Shown here piece by piece: positions 12,503-25,799 of a stretch of 64,000 nt of DNA (position 1 is the first letter of the stretch; the number at the start of each line of letters is the position of its first letter). Made by a program: the position numbers and the translations under genes. The notes beneath the pieces are model-generated. The model was not told the DNA's origin. It searched no databases and worked only from the letters and a program-made list of their open reading frames with translations. Source of the DNA: Liolophura sinensis (Eukaryota; Mollusca; Polyplacophora; Chitonida; Chitonidae); NCBI RefSeq assembly GCF_032854445.1, contig NC_088307.1:21652017-21716016 (forward strand). The letters run 5' to 3'.

Positions 12503-15500
12503 TGTCCCATTGTAATCAACTTGTATAGAATATCCTAATTCAGATAATAACTGCTTCTGTGACCGAAGCAGTAAATATTTTCACGAATAGGATAGCCTGG
12601 ACATCAGTTTTGTACAGGCTTCGGTAACAATTTCCATGTGGAGGAGTACAATGCCATATCGCCGTGTACAATGACGTCATCTGGAAACGAGAACAAAATG
12701 ATAGAAGTAGATGTATGTTAAAATAGGACTGGACGTATTTGCTGGAACGTAAAATTGATACTTCGCGCTTCCGCACATGTCGTACAGTAGTGTGTCCGAA
12801 ATTATACACGTCTCTCGGAAGCTGGCCTGTTTATAGTGGATGCCATGTTAAGGGGAATTGTCAAAATTACTGAAGAAAAATCAAGCTGTTTCAGATCGGT
12901 TACAGTTGATATACTTCTTGAACTCATCGCCAATAGTTTTGACATCCACTGGTTACATTTATCACAGTTCACTGATGACCGCTTCTCTCTTGAACAATGT
13001 AATGAAATCCTTCAACTTATTACCCAGTACCGTGAACAAACGACTTTGGTCTACGTGGGTGTATCTTGGGAGATGTGAAGGAGTGTAACGGGAGCAGCTT
13101 TACAGTGCTTGTGCTAACGGAAATTCCGCTTTAGCTCAGTTGTTAGAACGCTGGATTTGGCTGCTGAGACACGAGACAAATCCTGTTCTAATCCCCGTCG
13201 ATAAATCCTACAATCATTACACAAGTGTGGACTTTTTCAATAAACACATTGAATTGTAGAACAAGTAGGTCTTTCCGACATCATTGAAATGATGAAATGA
13301 TGACAAGAACAGTATCCAAAGCAATGTTAATTTGAAAGCGTATGTTAGAGAGGCGTTGGTGAGAATTTGAATATCAGAATTACAAATTAGGCGGAAAATC
13401 TCAAACAAAAACGTTAAATGTTTAAGCAATGTTAACACAACTTGAAATATTAAAGTGCATGAAATGTCATTTACTTTGAAGGCTTGTGAGTAACACGTAG
13501 CACATTTCACACGCTCCAATCCAGACTGCTGCGCTTCTCACCTTGTCAGTATTTTTCCTTAAATTTAAGTTGTCTTGTTCCACTTTTGATTTTAGTTACT
13601 TTTAAACTCTTTCAACCGTTTGACACAAAACCAGAATGAAGATGTCTGGGTGGATTGAGCTGGCTATCTGGAAAGTTAATAGACAAGTTAAGTTTAACAA
13701 ATCAGTGTTCTGTCGCTAAAGTGCTCTGCTAAATTACCCATTGTTCCTGGTTATATGGTGCAGGCTGTCAAACTGATTGCAGAAATGTCCCGTTACCTTA
13801 CTAATGGTTTCAAGACCGTCTCGGGAAAAGATCACGAGGGTATAAAACGGACTGGACGTATTTGTGATAGCGTAAAATTGGCATTGGGTGTTTCCTGTGA
13901 TGTTGTACCATAATGTAACTGAAATTATTCAACCCTAACGAAAGCTAGCCTCTAAATAGTGGATGTCAAGTTCCGGTGTGTGAAAATTGCCTCAACAATA
14001 TCAAGCTGGTTTGGATCGACCACGACCAATTGGTGGTTATGGATGTTTCTCAGACTCATCGCCAATAATTTTGACATCCAGAGGTGTCATCCATCAGAGT
14101 TAGATGATCTATTCATTACCAACTTAAGAAAAGAGCCAGGTTAATTCAAACATTATGAACCTATAATACACCATACCTAAAGTTCTAGTGCTATTTTTAA
14201 ACATCATTCATTAGAGAACTATGTGGTTGGTTTAGCAACAGTCAGTTGCAGGTTTCACTTTATACGAAGAAATTGAGCTTAAACACAACAACGCAAATAC
14301 AACACAAGTTTTAAGCATATTTTTCACCGCGTTTCTTTTTTGTAAGATTTTCTCCCGAAAAGATATTCCACATGAAAACACAAATACAAGACAAGCTTTT
14401 TCTTAATGGAACTGAAGAATTTGCATCTATATACATGTATTTTGCAAGGCCCAGAATTTGTTCACCACCTATATTTTTCAACCATGTATTTGTTTTCAAC
14501 AACAGCATATTTTCCACCACTTTTCTTGATTGCAAGATTTGCAAGATTTGCGGGAGACATGAAAAATTCCTTGCGCACTATTTTTGTGCCAGTCACATCT
14601 AAGACATAATTTCCAAATTCCACGTCATTGTAAAAACATATTTTTTTTTCAGATGGTGTAGGAGACAAGTCTGACGTGATCTCAGTGTTACTATCTCAGA
14701 AATATTCCAATTCTCTGATCAAAACAATAACGGTAACAACCGTATACTTCGATAATCCAATCCCTTAAAGAAGATTGTCATGATAACGAAACAAAATATT
14801 TTCATAAATAATCACATCCAGTATTTCTGGTAACTTTTTGTTTTTAAACATCATAGTTGTATTATTTGACTTTGAAAGGGCTGGTGAAGTACAGCTGCGT
14901 ACCTTTTATTGAGAGACAGTTTTAAACCGTTATACTGGCAGTGGTCGTTTGGAATTCAGCAGGATATACATATTCAGGCCCTCCTCAACATTAGGGCCTA
15001 GTTTGGAGTCTGGGTGATGCAACCGTTACAGATCTCTCCCGGAACCGAATGACATTTTCCGTGGCTTGTTATAAAACCAAGGTCCCTGAAGCTATTATTA
15101 AGCTGTTATTACGTAATGGGTCAGGCAATAAGCCTATCCTCACAAAGCTTATGACTTATGTCATACTAAATATTATGGTGTTTGCCGAGGGAGGGAGGGG
15201 GGGGGGGGTTAAGAGTTGAACTTAAAGGTTGACCTCCTTTCCAGCATGGAGGAATATTTATTTATTCCACTGAAATGCCGTACTGAAAAACTTTTCTTTT
15301 ACACTATGGCGGATAGGTTTATAGGTGAAGGGAAACGGAGTACCGGTACCCGGGATCAAGTCACTGACCGGCTTTCCACTTGTGACGTACAGATGTGCAA
15401 ACGGCATTGGCAGGGGAGATCGCCCTTAAGACAAATTGCTGATGTGGCGAGGTTTACTGTTTAATGGAGACGGGTCTATATTGGTTAATAAATCTCTTCT

Positions 15501-18168
15501 AATCGGAGAAGGAATCATAGGGAAGTGGTGAAGTTTAAGACAATGTTGTTTGTTTGCAGGATATCAGCTATCATGAGTGTCCACATGCCGGTAATGTAGG
15601 CACTACGTCAGATCTGTTTTATTCTTCAGTATGAGTGATATACTATTACCTTGAGGAGATTTTTCCACGATATGGCTGGGACATTCCCGATGTGGAGTTA
15701 AAAGGTTCGTGTTGGTCAAAGATCCAGTCACCTCTTATATTAACTGACCAAAGCATTTTTAAACTCAAATTCACGTAAACCATGATGCTATAGGGTGATA
15801 TTAATTGCTACTCTTTAAGCATTTCACCGGTTAAGTGTGACCATTTGCCAACTATCACACTGTCGTCGCAGCTCTGATTTTTCTCTTCATAGTGTCGTAT
15901 TTCATACCATAGGTGACTTTGCATTGTCCTAATGAATAATGGATGGATCAGGGAAAAGACGTTAAACGTTAAACCCCAAGGAATCCCTCACCCTATTTAC
16001 CTTCAATCCTGGACTCATTATTGAATCTTGTTAGGGCAATAGGATTAATCCCATTCTCTTCTCTTGTTAATTTAGGAGCTGCTAAGAGTGAAAGTTCAGT
16101 TAGCTTCTTGCCCCAAAAACGTTCCCTTAGAAAGCGCAGTACAGCGGAAATATTGATTGGATCACCAATGGAGTAGGGACATGGGATATGCTTTCTTCAC
16201 CTCCTGCTAAGATCTCTGGGTGACGAGTGAGATAATTTATTCCCCCCACCCCCTCACTCTATATTTCTTAACCACTGCTTAACCCACGAGAGGTGCAATT
16301 AACACGTCAAAGATTTAGCATCGGAAGACAAGAGAAGTCAGATACTGCTCACCTCTGGTCCATTTCGATTGCATCAAGCCCAGAAGTACGGATTTTGCCT
16401 CAACTGGCGGAATTGTAGGTCTTGACTTCCTAAAAATCCTGTGAAGACAAGGAATGTCAGGTACTGTTCACCCCTATTTGACTACGTTAAGCCCAGCAGA
16501 ACGGTTTTCTTTTTATCAGAACCAATTTCGCATTGTGATTTCCTATAGTCATCAGGGAAAGTTATACGGTGCATTTCCGGGGAATCACAACATTTGTAGT
16601 TTCATTTGGTTACGCTAAGGCGTTGTGGTCGTCTTTCGCTTAAGCTGAAGCATTTTTGCGTAATGATTTTCTATTATGGAAAATAGTATGATTCATTTCT
16701 GGCGAATGACAATTTTTAAATTTTTAATATATAATACTATTATATCCAAAGCAATTTTCCAATGTGACGTACAAGCAGCTGTATGGTGGGCTGTATGAAC
16801 ACCTCTGTCATCGGATTGTTTACATAGATTTTTGACCGCAAGCTGAGGATTCGCCTTTGATGTGTGGAACGATGTTTATAATCCGCTCCATAATACAATA
16901 CAATAATGTCCAAGGCCAGGCATACCACAACTGATGTTTTTGAAATGATCTGTTTTCTGAAACGACGTTTTGTCTCGCAATCAGGGAATGAATATGCTTT
17001 CACCAAATGAATCATAGTATGGGTCAGTAAATTGCGTGTTCCGTCTCAGATCAGTAGAAGCAACCATCTCTAAACTGTCACACATAAATTAAAAGTTAAA
17101 CGAGATCTGGGAGTTTTTGTTTCAGGGGTCAAAGACATGAGCTTTGCCAAGATATCTCAACATGATGCCGACAGTTCTGTCTTTGCTTTGTATTTGCCGT
17201 ACGTGGTCCATATATGTTATGTGCTAGAGAGGGATATAACGCCAACTTGTAAGAAGTTATTATCGAACTATATTGGCTTTTTTCGTATTTAATTAAAGAA
17301 ATTCATATGTTCAGTTCGAAATCAGTAAACGTTTGTTATATACTTACTTGACATACCAGAATTTCGCCACAAGAATATTGCCTCGAGATTTTTTATTAAA
17401 CTGGGTAAGTTCAGAGATGCGGGTTAGCACATTTATTTGCGGACAGTAATTCCCGCTGGTTATTAAAAGTTAATGAATCGCATGAAACCCATCGACTATC
17501 CTGGCTGTTTCAATATTGATGCCATAAGATACCGACATATGTGTCCCTCAGACATTGTACAGAGGCCATACAAGTACTTGTGGAATATTAATCGATGAAT
17601 TCAGCTTAGATCAGTTTAGTTGTTTTTCCTAATCTCAAACACCGGAATAAACTCATCATTTCCACAAACTCTGCTTTCAAGTTCGACTTAGCGTAAAAAC
17701 CACCGTAAATTCAAAGAATTATACTGTCGTATCCTCAAACTAATGTAAAACTGTTGGTCATGACATACAGTAAAATGTAACAATGTACTTTAGAATTACA
17801 ACTGTACACCGATGCTTTTAAAGACAGGTAATCTAAGTATGATACACGTGAGGGGAAAAAGAATGCCAGAAATATATGACAAAATCATTTGCCTCACCAG
17901 GGATCTGTCAGTTTCGTTACTACGATGGTCTACCTCACGGGATTGAAGTTCACATTTAATTTTTTAACGTTTGAGACATCGTGCGCAAGCCAGTTGTGAG
18001 TTCGTTATGTAAGAGATCAGACAGTATCGGTGTAGCATGAGGGCTTTGAAATAATAACCTATTGTTAGCGCCGATGGTTTGATCTTCTCAAGACATTAAG
18101 ACAAAGCCGTTTTTGTTCAAACTGATAAAACAGATAAAAGTGCCTTTCTGATACATACTTTGCCAGGC

Positions 18169-18444
18169 TTATGTCCCTGGATGAGTGTTTTCCGCCAGCA
18201 TCTCTATGGCTACAGACTGCAAGAGGAGCCAACCAACTAAGACCAGATACCACGTCAAATTCCCAATATCAGACCATATTCCCAGGGTTGTCGTTATGAC
18301 AGGTGATCTGAAATCGCGTGACGGATCATAGACGCCGCTGTTCTCTTGCTGAGTAGCCATCGGTGTTGCTATTGTGCCTAGCATAATAGGCACAGGACAG
18401 ATCGTCGTATATAGCTGGCTTGTTTGACACCACTGAGCTACCAC
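18169..18444 (-). pseudogene. possible SLC6-like fragment (EL2-TM4), U2
   Basis: An open frame of 91 codons contains DFRSP...TTTLGI followed by GNLTWYLVLVGWLLLQSVAI, a hydrophobic segment. This resembles the E-F-W...VL..T.GI...G.L.W.L.L...L.W pattern at the end of extracellular loop 2 and TM4 of SLC6 transporters. It lies downstream, on the same strand, of the ALGQ-like segment, which is the correct order. The U1 copy (about 8010-8260) has a TAG in the same frame. U1/U2 differences are not biased to synonymous sites, so it is decaying or not coding. Confidence 0.3.
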
Positions 18445-18831
18445 TGGGTCAGGTGACCGACGGTACTCGGGGAGAACCCTCAGGCATCCTGATAATACGC
18501 TGGCCGTCAGTGCTCGGATGCTCTGATTGATTAACTAACTGTAAGACCCGTGATTCCTTGGGATGTCTATCTGGGAGAAGGCAGGACTGATTTGTCCGTT
18601 CATTAATTAACTGGTTTATGGTACTTTGTAGTTCCAATACATGATGTTGGTGAATGATGAAAGTCATTAATTCAATCCACAAAATCTTACACAGTCCGAT
18701 TCACACAGCCCATGTTACACGGGTTTAAACGTGAATGTATCTTTGGATCAGATTGACCGTATTAGCGCGTAACGTGGATTTTTAAACTGGTTTATTTACC
18801 TTGCTTTGTCCTGTAACAAATACTTCCACAG

Positions 18832-18994
18832 TTCCAAACAAAAACATTTTGTGCATCTGTTACGATTAAAGAGAGATCTGAAGGCATCGTTGTTTGAAGA
18901 TGTTTCGGAGAGTACCGACAGATCATACCGACAGCAGAGATTTTCAATCATGATATTGGCGACCAAAAGAAAGACAAAACACTCTCGATGCTAA
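18832..18994 (+). CDS. candidate terminal exon of an unidentified gene (U2)
   Basis: U2 copy of the 8659-8821 open frame, preceded by TACTTCCACAG, a better acceptor than in U1. One difference changes Ser to Arg and one is a silent Leu change. No family recognised. Confidence 0.3.
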
Positions 18995-20597
18995 CAGAAA
19001 ACAATAGATGTGTTCAGGGAACACTTCTAGCTTATGCCGGTCACTTTTAAGCTGTGTAAAAGTACACATTTTTCTTCTGTTACACTAGTGTTGTGAACTA
19101 TTTCCATGCTTTACGAGCACAACAGTACAGAAACACCGGTTAGCAGATCTGCTAGCTTTAAAATGTAGATTTATTGTTCACTGTTATTCTTAAACCAACA
19201 ATAGAGTATGCATATACGTTTTGGGGAATTTAGCGGTTAGTCTCGCTGTGGGTGTTGCCATTTTCATCTTGGACTTTTGCTGTGACGGTCTACCATGCGG
19301 AGATTACAGCTGACTCCTATCCTGTACCAGAGTTGCTCAATGGACAGTAGTGGAGAAGCCAGAGTTTACCCTCACGTCTTGTTTGGCCCAGTGCCGATAT
19401 TAGTCTCCTTCTTCTGGTAGAAGCTGCGATGGAAGCGCGAGATTAAAAACTCTACAGACTGCGTGTCTGTCGGGTGTTATTGAATATAAACATTGTCTAT
19501 TATAGTGCACGGCTATCGTCTTTCCAATCTAAATGGCAAACCGTCTCTCTTTCCACTGATGGAAACTCGTCGTGCTATATTGTCCCAGGGTATGCAGGAT
19601 GATTGCCTAGTTCTTACTAATGCACGTGTGGTGTAGACAAAGGTCGAGTAACAGTACATTCTTGGATAAAAAAAGTACGAGTCTTGAAGCGCCGAGGACT
19701 TTGTTATCCAGGAATGTACACTTCCGAGTTCTTTCTTCGTCAACTTAACGATTGCATCAGTATTACATGTTAAACGATTCCTGTGTTTAGCGGTGAGAAG
19801 GAGTGAGGATACAAAGTGCGCAGATAGTACGGGGCTATGTTTTAGCTCTGATTCTGTATGTATGGCGACATGACCAGTATATTGCTTGAATCGACAATTC
19901 AGATGAAGGTGGTTAAAGGTTTCCTTGACCGCTGGGTCTATATAATGGAATACAATTCGAAGCATGGTTGACCTTTCGTGGTAATGTTATATGATGTTTT
20001 AGTGCAACACCGTTAGAGACTTTAGCCACTGGGAGGCCAGTCCGTTGTACTCTATGTAGATTACTACTGGGTGTGTAAGTTTATGGACAGTGATTCGGCC
20101 CATGATTAGTTATGCGGAAAGTAAACCTGAACTGACTAGTATTCCGAATGCCACAAATTAACCCACCATTTCACCTTGCTGTTCGTATTTGTGCCTAAGA
20201 GAATTGATGACGCTACTCTTCCTTTTCTCACGCTGGCAACATTTGGTATATTTGAAATGAAGGCCAAGAAAGAAACTTTTAAAAAATGAATGTCAGATTG
20301 ATTAGAAACTAATGTACCCTTCATATATTAACCTTCCTATGATCGGTTAGACAAAGGATTGACATAGCAACAAACGTTTAAATTCCTCCAAAAGAATGTT
20401 GCATGGCCTTTCCGGATGGCTCAGTGGGATATTGGAATGTTTTAAAGTCTTGTGTTCGTGGGTGCGAATAACGCTCTACCGTCAATCAGTCGTCACCCAT
20501 CACCGCTCAAACCACAAACTCGCAAGCGTTGATTCTTGAAAAATAATCGACTGCGCAGACAATAGCGTGACGTAACAGTAGTGGAATGCCTTTCCAG

Positions 20598-20707
20598 GTT
20601 AAATATGAGACACTGATTGGTTACACAAAGAAAGATTTACACGTGTTATCTCATCTGCCAGACGAATATAAGAATATACCGCTGCCTTACTTTCCTAAGA
20701 AATTACG
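20598..20707 (+). CDS. candidate internal exon under codon constraint (end of U2)
   Basis: Second copy of the 110-base exon, with the same TTTCCAG acceptor-like end and the same downstream GT. Immediately after the GT this copy has one extra T and two missing bases compared with U1, consistent with intron sequence. Within the exon there are no indels and no stops. Confidence 0.5.
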
Positions 20708-20781
20708 GTTTTCTGAATAGAGTATCGTCACAACAAACGTTTAATATGGGAGAGAGAAGGTTATATCATTACGGAATTTTA

Positions 20782-20896
20782 GAGTGAGTGAGTGATTGGG
20801 GTTTAACGTCGTGCTCAACAATTGTTCAGTAACATGACGACCAAGGAATCCTTAGGGTGTATGTAATGTGCCTCCTTGTTGCAGGACGGGTTTCCA
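20782..20896 (-). mobile_element. truncated SINE (family B) in U3
   Basis: Third instance of the truncated family-B SINE, at the same place in the unit as 41-154 and 10,902-11,026. Confidence 0.75.
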
Positions 20897-22294
20897 GTGA
20901 AATTAGCTCTGACAATGGCTTTTCCTTGACTTGCGTATTCCACGAAACACGAAACTAAATGACTGATTTACCATTTAACGCCTCCATGTGTTTCTCAAAC
21001 ATACCTTTTTTGAATTATAACTTATAATTGTAGCGTGAAAGATCTAAGGCGTTATCTCTGTAAATATGTATCTATTTCCGCATAATCCGCCTGACGGAAA
21101 TACCTTAATACTCTTTCCTGCTTCATACTTTCTTGCTCCATAGCATGATGTTTTGCATGATAAAAAATGTGACGGGAGCAGCTTCCCAGTGTTTATACTA
21201 TCAGTAGCTGGTGGTAATTTCCCTTTTTCTCAGTTGTTAGAGCACTGGACTTCGGTTGCTGAGCACGAATTCAAGTTCTTGTGTAGCCAACGTACTTAAA
21301 ACCCTTTAACATTTACAAAAGTATGGACCGTTTCAAATTTTTAAACAATGAACTGTGGAATAAGTATCGGATATGAAGTACCGGTTATTACATGTACACG
21401 CGCATGTCTTGACTACTTCTACTTCCGGATAAGAATTTTCCTTTGTAATTATATTTGTGTATATAATTTTATTGGTCTTTCTGAACTTTACTTTGGATTT
21501 TGCCTCACCGGTTGGGGCGATGAACTGCTGTTGTATCTATGCGTCGAAACAGACATCTGTATATCAACCATCAACCAATGAAAACGTTTCACGTCAATAA
21601 TCGCAAGGTCAAGTCTTCTCTTATTATAATGTACATTTAATAGTGACCACAACGGGTAATGATAACGAGTGCCTCAATCGCAAATATCAACAATACTGCT
21701 ACAAAAACAACGCAGTTTCTTGACAATGCATTTAAGCGTGTCTGTGGATCCTGTGGATACTTGTGTTTTGTACCTCTTTTGAAGGCTAGCGATTGTCACG
21801 CAGAGCATTCTGCACGCTCGAAGCCTTTCCTGGTTTGTAAGCTTTGTTTTAATGAAAGTGGTCTTGTTCCACTTCCGTTTGACAAAATACCGAATTCAGA
21901 TGTCAAGGCAGATTGAGCTGGGATTTTAGATGTCCCATAGAGACAGGTCAAGGGTTAACAAATCAATGTTCTCCCGCTAAACTTGCTCACTTAAATTACC
22001 CATTGTCCGTGGTTACACGGTGCTGATTGTCACAGGTGAGTGTAGAAATGTCACGTTTGCTTAATAAGGGCTTCTTGATCGCCCCTGAAAAGTCCCATAG
22101 AGATATCATCCTAAGTGGACCGTATTTATGGCAGCGTGAAATTAACAACTTTGTATTTTTGATATAAAGGCAAGCGGAGGCTGGATATTTGATAATAGAG
22201 GTCAAGTTCTGTAAATGCCCGCGAGTTTTTTGACACCTGCCCAATATTGCTGCAGCCACAGCTAAACCAATTGTAATGCCAAATGACCATGAAG

Positions 22295-22436
22295 GGGCCA
22301 AATTGTTATTTAATCGAAAATTATAGATAAATGATTGATCGATATCAATAAATGAATTAGCGATATGGATAAATAATTATTTACATCACTAATTTATTCA
22401 CCCTTATCCATAATTTTCGATTAAATGTTAATTTGG
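22295..22436. mobile_element. palindromic AT-rich MITE in U3
   Basis: U3 copy of the same element. It shares the altered right end with U2, which suggests U2 and U3 are closer to each other here than either is to U1. Confidence 0.6.
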
Positions 22437-22926
22437 TGTCCCATTGTAATCAACTTGTATAGAATATCCTAATTCAGATAATAACTGCTTCTGTGACGGA
22501 AGCAGTAAGTATTTTCACGAATAGGATAGCCTGGACATCAATTTTGTACAGGCTTTGGTAACAATTTCCATGTGAAGGAGTACAATGCCATATCGCCGTG
22601 TACAATGACGTCATCTGGAAACGAGAACAAAATGATAGAAATAGATGTATGTTAAAATAGGACTGGACGTATTTGCTGGAACGTAAAATTGATACTTCGC
22701 GCTTCCGCGCATGTCGTACGGTAGTGTGTCCGAAATTATACACGTCTCTCGGAAGCTGGCCTGTTTATAGTGGATGCCAAGTTAAGGGGAATTGTTAAAA
22801 TTACCGAAGCAATATCAAGCTGTTTCAGATCGGTTACGGTTGACATACTTCTTGAACTCATCGCCAATAGTTTTGACATCCACTGGTTACATTTATCACA
22901 GGTCACTGATGACCTCTTCTCTCTTG

Positions 22927-23756
22927 TGTGTTACCGATTTACTTCCTATTTGTATAATTTTTTACATACCTATGTCCTTGGGTGCTAGTGTTAAACGTTG
23001 TTTTGGAAATGGATCTTGCGATTATCGACTTGGAGCGCCCTTTACGGACTACAAATGGTATACGAATGTCGGACGTGACGCTTATATATACTAATTTATA
23101 GTAAGAATTTTGCTAATAAACTTTTTCCTAATAAAATTTTGCTAGTAAAGAAAAGAGTCAGGTTAATTCATAGATTGTGGCCACATATATGCCGGACCTA
23201 AGTTCTGGTCTTTTATCAAGCATGATCTAAATATTAGAAAATTTTGTGAATGGTTTAGAAACAGACAATGTTACCTAAGAATGTTACCTTAAAACCCAAG
23301 ACTTCACTTTTATTCAAAGTCAAATGCAACAACGTTAAATACAAAACAAGATTATTTTACGGATTTCAATAATTACATTTTTTTTTTCAAAAGTAGTATT
23401 TCTTTTCAGTACTTAAATTTTATGACCATCCATCAGTTTTTGGCATCGCTTTTTTGTCTACATATACACCATAGTCAGATTATTCATCTTTGAGAGCATC
23501 GGTGAGGTACAGTTCCGTGCATATCAGCCTGAGTCAGTTATAGGTCGTTACATTAGCCTTGACTGTACTGCATACAACAGGATATACATATCCACTCCCT
23601 TTTCATCACGAGTGCTTGGATTGGAGTCTAGATAGTACGGAATAATTCAACACTTTCGGAATGGCCTGGGAACTTAATTAAACGAGCTCTACTATTATAT
23701 ATGCAGCGTTTCACACAACATCGCCCACACCAGAATCACAAAGCCGTTTTGAATTG
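22927..23756. repeat. diverged continuation of U3
   Basis: After the break a new stretch (about 22,927-23,140) appears, then sequence resembling 3605-3740 and 4380-4560 of U1 returns at much lower identity (for example 23,155-23,250 and 23,560-23,660). The part near 23,000-23,085 also resembles 47,550-47,640. No gene is seen. The diverged block is interrupted by the inverted-repeat element that begins at 23,757 and seems to resume after 26,463. Confidence 0.55.
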
Positions 23757-23789
23757 AATCGGTGAATTCAACATGGGCCCAACTCCATA
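23757..23789 (+). repeat. left terminal inverted repeat
   Basis: Starts AATCGGTGAATTCAACATGG and ends in CCCAACTCCATA. Complementary to 26,431-26,463 with one mismatch. Confidence 0.85.
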
Positions 23790-24280
23790 GAGTAAGATTT
23801 TACAGGAGAGCTTTTTTTTGTTTTTGAAAAAGTAAAGAGGTGTTTTATTCCTGCATATTTCTTACACTTGTATTACCTTATGAGATGAAATAAATCGACA
23901 CACAATGGTTAGCAATCATTTGCTTTTCTGACCACAGCAAGCTCTGAAAAACACTGGAGTTGGGCCCTTTTTGAAATAAACAGTGAAATATGATCATTCA
24001 AAAACACAGAATATGGCGAATATGTGTTTAACCACTTTATTTCTGTCTCAAACATCAAGGAAAACATTATCGGAGACTTGGGATGAAATTCTACCCTTCC
24101 TATGAACATGTCCGTTCAATATGCAGATGTAATACATTGCATCACAAAACAAGAACTTCTGATTCACTTATTCATCATCAAAATCTGACTCCTGCCCTTC
24201 TCTGTGGCCAGTGCCGACCAAGTTATTAATAAACGCCTGTGCATTTGGGTTAAGTTATTTGGCAAGTTTTTTCACATCAT

Positions 24281-25797
24281 TCAATTTGACTGCTCAGTGT
24301 ATAGTGCATTTTCAGGATATGTAATATTGCTTATATTAGGCTTCATTACACGGAACCGATTAGTGACCTGTGCTGACATTGTTTCAGAAACCTCAACATC
24401 ATGTCTAATGTCTGCTGAGAACCTGAACATTTTGTATTTACTGACAGAATATTTTTCACCGTCTTTTCTTGCAGATTTCTTAACGAACTGTCCAAGGTGT
24501 GTTCTAAAATCATACATATCGGCTCCTTTCATGGACACCACTTCAAACTTTTCCTGGATGATCCCCTCCCACTCTTGGAACGTCTCAACAGTGTCATGCC
24601 TTCTCTGTAGTTTTTCAATAACGCCAAAATCTCTGTCACATGGCAAAAAACTGTGTCCTCTGATAGGGACACGATGGGTTACCTCATCAAATTTGCCATT
24701 AAGTACAAGAGAGGAGAGATATTGAACCATTGTATGATTGTGATTTTGACCACGACAACCATCCGTGAAAACTACAAGCCTCCGTACAGTTTCTGGAATG
24801 TTATTCTCTATGTAATGATGTAGACAGCTAACAACTTCATTAACCCGTCTGTGTGCCTCAGTTTCAGGCCAGGAGTAAATTTTACCCTTGCCAGATTTTC
24901 CAGAGTGTATACCAAAGACAAACAGCCACAGCTGCCTTGAATAGAATACATCACCAGTCGGAACATGCGGAAATGGAATGTTCTGTTTGAAATCAAAACA
25001 GAGACATTCTGTATCAGCATTATTCTTTGCTACTTCAGTGAAATGTTTCAGTTTTGTATAGAAGACCTTTGCCTTTCTTTTGTGGAGAAGCCTTTTGGTT
25101 TCTAAGCCCCTCTTAATTGCTGCATTTTTTTCTGCTTTGATCTTTGTTTCTAGCTCAGTACATGTACAACAAACATCACACCTGGGCCTGCCAAAACCAT
25201 AGTTAAAGTTTTCTTTGTAATAGTCATAATAAAATCTGAATTTTACTTCACAGTCAACTTTGTTTGGATCCTTTCCAGCTCGATACTCTAGATACTTATC
25301 AGGGTAGCATAACTCAAGGAAAAGAGTACACATCTTGACCACAGTTAAATGTGAAGCAAGATACCTTCTCTTCTTTCCATGCCCAGCATAATGTGACACA
25401 CAGAATGGAAAAGAGCGAATGTGAGTGTCAATTTTGGCCTGGAGTTCATCAGAAATGCACTTTCTGTTGTTGTGCGTCCCTCGTTTGTCCTTTGGAGTGA
25501 TCCCCTGCGATTGGTGCTGAGCGCCTCACTCTTTTTGTACCAATTCCATGTAAACTAGCAAAGGCTTCTCTGCAAACGACCTTTACCTCATCTCCAAGCT
25601 TGATTTGGTACTGATATTGAAAACTTCTTTCATGGGTTGCTTCTGCCCCTTTTGGCCTTCTTCGCTGTGGTTTTTTACAGCTTATAAGAGACATCAGATA
25701 GGCATCTTGTCCATCATTAGTGCCAATTGTATTGAAATTTCCGACAATGGTATCCTTAGCCGTTTCGCTAAATGTTTGAAGGCACTGTCTTCTGCAC
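24281..25797 (-). pseudogene. DUF7869-family, transposase-like protein with one frameshift
   Basis: The main open frame (24,281-25,399, and open upstream to about 25,530) codes at least 372 residues. Numbered from the GTG at 25,399: a Cys cluster RPRCDVCCTC (71-80), CFDFKQNIPFPHVP (134-147), SRQLWLFVFGIH (154-165), FTDGCRGQNHNH (211-222) and GHSFLPCDRDFG (248-259). These are hallmark blocks of the DUF7869 family, widespread in invertebrates. D136, D213 and D255 or D257 are spaced as in an RNase H-like DDE/D fold (inference). Upstream, 25,531-25,797 continues the family's N-terminal part one frame away, so one net base is gained or two lost near 25,505-25,532. A strong acceptor (T-rich, then AG at 25,798-25,799) implies an earlier exon that I did not find. 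Confidence 0.75.
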
Positions 25798-25799
25798 CT

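Larger units (their letters stand above)
10860..20739. repeat. 10-kb tandem unit, copy U2
   Basis: Second copy, collinear with U1 from end to end. It lacks the U1 SINE, giving a clean pre-insertion site near 11,290. It holds a single copy of the 125-bp sequence that is four-fold in U1. A segment of about 65 bases near 11,150 is missing between two ATAAC direct repeats, and about 300 bases near 19,935 are missing relative to U1. 13,100-15,650 and 15,780-18,800 hold no gene I can support. Confidence 0.9.
20740..22926. repeat. 10-kb tandem unit, copy U3 (well-conserved part)
   Basis: Third copy. It matches U1 and U2 closely up to about 22,926, where all three share a CTCTCTTG stretch and U3 then departs abruptly. 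U3 keeps the 65-base segment deleted in U2 and the 30-base segment deleted in U1, so each deletion is private to one copy. No supported gene. Confidence 0.88.

Noticed and set aside
19513-19965. 150-aa minus-strand ORF in U2
   Set aside because: The frame is not kept in U1, no domain is visible, and it crosses the private U2 deletion.
25505-25535. Very short intron in the DUF7869 gene instead of a frameshift
   Set aside because: GT and AG flank only about 25 bases, shorter than animal introns normally are, so a frameshift is more likely.
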